Shown in pieces: positions 63,038 to 64,000 of a stretch of 64,000 nt of DNA. The notes under the pieces were generated by a model. That model had not been told where the DNA came from. It was given only the letters and a program-made list of their open reading frames with translations, and ran no database searches. Position numbers and translations under genes: made by a program. How positions within the stretch are numbered: position 1 is the first letter of the stretch; each line of letters begins with the position of its first letter. The stretch is from Pseudomonadales bacterium (lineage in GTDB: Bacteria; Pseudomonadota; Gammaproteobacteria; Pseudomonadales; DC-out160): NCBI GenBank assembly GCA_019090455.1, contig JAHRWA010000039.1:62001-126000 (forward strand), written 5' to 3'.

Positions 63038-64000
63038 ATGACAACCTCCTTCCACCCTCCAGTAAGAACCTTGATGGGTCCTGGACCTTCGGACGTTAAT
63101 CCACGCATTTTAGAAGCGATGTCTCGTCCCACTATCGGACATTTAGACCCCTCCTTTATCGCTCTCATGGACGAGATAAAGTCACTGACTCAATATGCAT
63201 TTCAAACCAAAAATAAGTTAACCCTCCCCATATCAGCACCCGGATCAGCTGGAATGGAAGCCTGTGTTGTCAATTTAGTGGAGCCCGGCGATAAGGTCGT
63301 GATATGCCAGAACGGGGTATTTGGCGGCCGCATGAAAGAGAATGTGGAGCGCTGTGGTGGTATCGCCGTTATGGTGGAAAATGATTGGGGGACGGCTATC
63401 GATTTGCGACAAACGGAAGAGGCACTAAAAGCAAATTCCGACGCTAAGTTTTTAGCATTCGTCCATGCTGAAACATCCACAGGTGTTTTAAGTGATGCAA
63501 AGGGACTTTGCGCTCTAGCCAAGAAATATAACTGCCTCAGCATTGTCGATGCGGTGACCTCACTAGGAGGAAGTGAAGTAGACGTAGACGGATGGGGAAT
63601 TGATGCTATTTATTCTGGCACACAAAAATGCCTATCCTGTACTCCTGGAATCTCCCCAGTAAGCTTTAGTGATAAGGCCGTCGACATTATTGTTAATCGA
63701 AAAACAAAGGTACAAAGCTGGTTCCTCGACATGAATTTAGTGATGGGATATTGGGGAGAAGGGGCAAAACGGGCGTATCACCATACGGCTCCCATCAATG
63801 CGCTATATGCTTTGCATGAAGCCTTGGTCATTCTTAAAGAAGAGGGGCTCGAAAATTCATGGGCTCGACATCAGTATCACCACAAAGCCTTGGCAACTGG
63901 ACTAGAAGCAATGGGACTCGCTTTTATCGTCCCTGAAGCCGACCGTCTACCACAACTAAACGCGGCCACGATCCCTGAAGGTATTGACGAAGCCGCAGTG
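63038..64000 (+). CDS. Class V aminotransferase (alanine/serine--glyoxylate type), truncated by window end
   Basis: The frame from the ATG at 63038 is open for 321 codons to the last base. The start is MTTSFHPPVRTLMGPGPSDVNPR in outline (GPGPS is the family's N-terminal element), with SAPGSAGMEA, VDAVTSLGG and SGTQKCLSCTPG, whose Lys binds PLP. These fit alanine--glyoxylate or serine--glyoxylate aminotransferases, typically about 380-410 residues, so roughly 60-90 residues lie beyond the window. It converts glyoxylate to glycine with an amino donor. No neighbour in the window suggests a pathway. Confidence 0.88.
   Translation, partial: MTTSFHPPVRTLMGPGPSDVNPRILEAMSRPTIGHLDPSFIALMDEIKSLTQYAFQTKNKLTLPISAPGSAGMEACVVNLVEPGDKVVICQNGVFGGRMKENVERCGGIAVMVENDWGTAIDLRQTEEALKANSDAKFLAFVHAETSTGVLSDAKGLCALAKKYNCLSIVDAVTSLGGSEVDVDGWGIDAIYSGTQKCLSCTPGISPVSFSDKAVDIIVNRKTKVQSWFLDMNLVMGYWGEGAKRAYHHTAPINALYALHEALVILKEEGLENSWARHQYHHKALATGLEAMGLAFIVPEADRLPQLNAATIPEGIDEAAV

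Overview
The window is chromosomal DNA of a Gram-negative, aerobic gammaproteobacterium with moderate GC, probably marine or sediment-dwelling. The evidence is a type IV pilus minor-pilin cluster in the Pseudomonas-like order, a LetA/LetB (PqiA/PqiB) envelope lipid-transport operon, outer-membrane beta-barrel proteins, heme A synthase with SCO, and extensive aromatic and branched acyl-CoA catabolism. I see no rRNA, tRNA, CRISPR array, transposase, integrase or plasmid function. I cannot name the genus.

Layout. 1-6942 (+): fimT-like tail, pilV, pilW, pilX, a small secreted protein, pilY1, pilE. 6975-7223 (-): small zinc-ribbon membrane protein. 7265-24664: aromatic-catabolism island, almost all on the minus strand. 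It has three Rieske dioxygenase alpha/beta pairs, three SDRs, one 2Fe-2S ferredoxin, an ACMSD-type amidohydrolase, an alpha/beta hydrolase, a LigB-type extradiol dioxygenase, an MFS transporter and a PdxA/TphB-like dehydrogenase. On the plus strand it has a BphC-type extradiol dioxygenase and a ThDP enzyme. No dioxygenase reductase and no regulator are visible inside it. 24719-26436 (-): porin-like barrel plus a small PstS-like periplasmic protein. 26982-34494 (+): acyl-CoA dehydrogenase, biotin carboxylase, BCCP and carboxyltransferase, then two tandemly duplicated isovaleryl-type acyl-CoA dehydrogenases, ending at a strong bidirectional terminator. 34625-40454 (-): a liu/mcc-type leucine-degradation operon. 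40775-45249 (-): serine hydrolase, sterol-desaturase family protein, outer-membrane barrel, diguanylate cyclase. 45571-46794 (+): class III CoA-transferase. 46831-52146: hybrid histidine kinase divergent from a second porin/PstS-like pair. 52317-56555 (-): letB with letA as two genes. 56726-58036 (+): DUF938 methyltransferase and a deaminase-like protein. 58300-61461 (+): heme A synthase, SCO, and a heme-copper-oxidase subunit I homologue. 61757-62746 (+): lipoprotein. 63038 to the end (+): class V aminotransferase, cut by the window edge.

How it may fit together (inference). Rieske dioxygenases plus the BphB-like SDR would make catechols, two unrelated extradiol enzymes would open rings, the hydrolase, amidohydrolase and ThDP enzyme would process the products, and the neighbouring acyl-CoA dehydrogenase/carboxylase/CoA-transferase genes could take branched acyl-CoAs to central metabolism.

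Most unusual observations: three oxygenases sharing at most one local ferredoxin; an SDR whose Tyr/Lys pair is replaced by Ser/Arg; a biotin carboxylase split from its carrier domain by one in-frame stop; 19-20 bp-stem inverted repeats on both sides of the carboxylase genes; two porin/PstS-like pairs in opposite gene order, one next to a hybrid kinase; an oxidase subunit I homologue apparently lacking the CuB His-His pair; and many short (7-19 bp) degenerate tandem repeats at gene ends.
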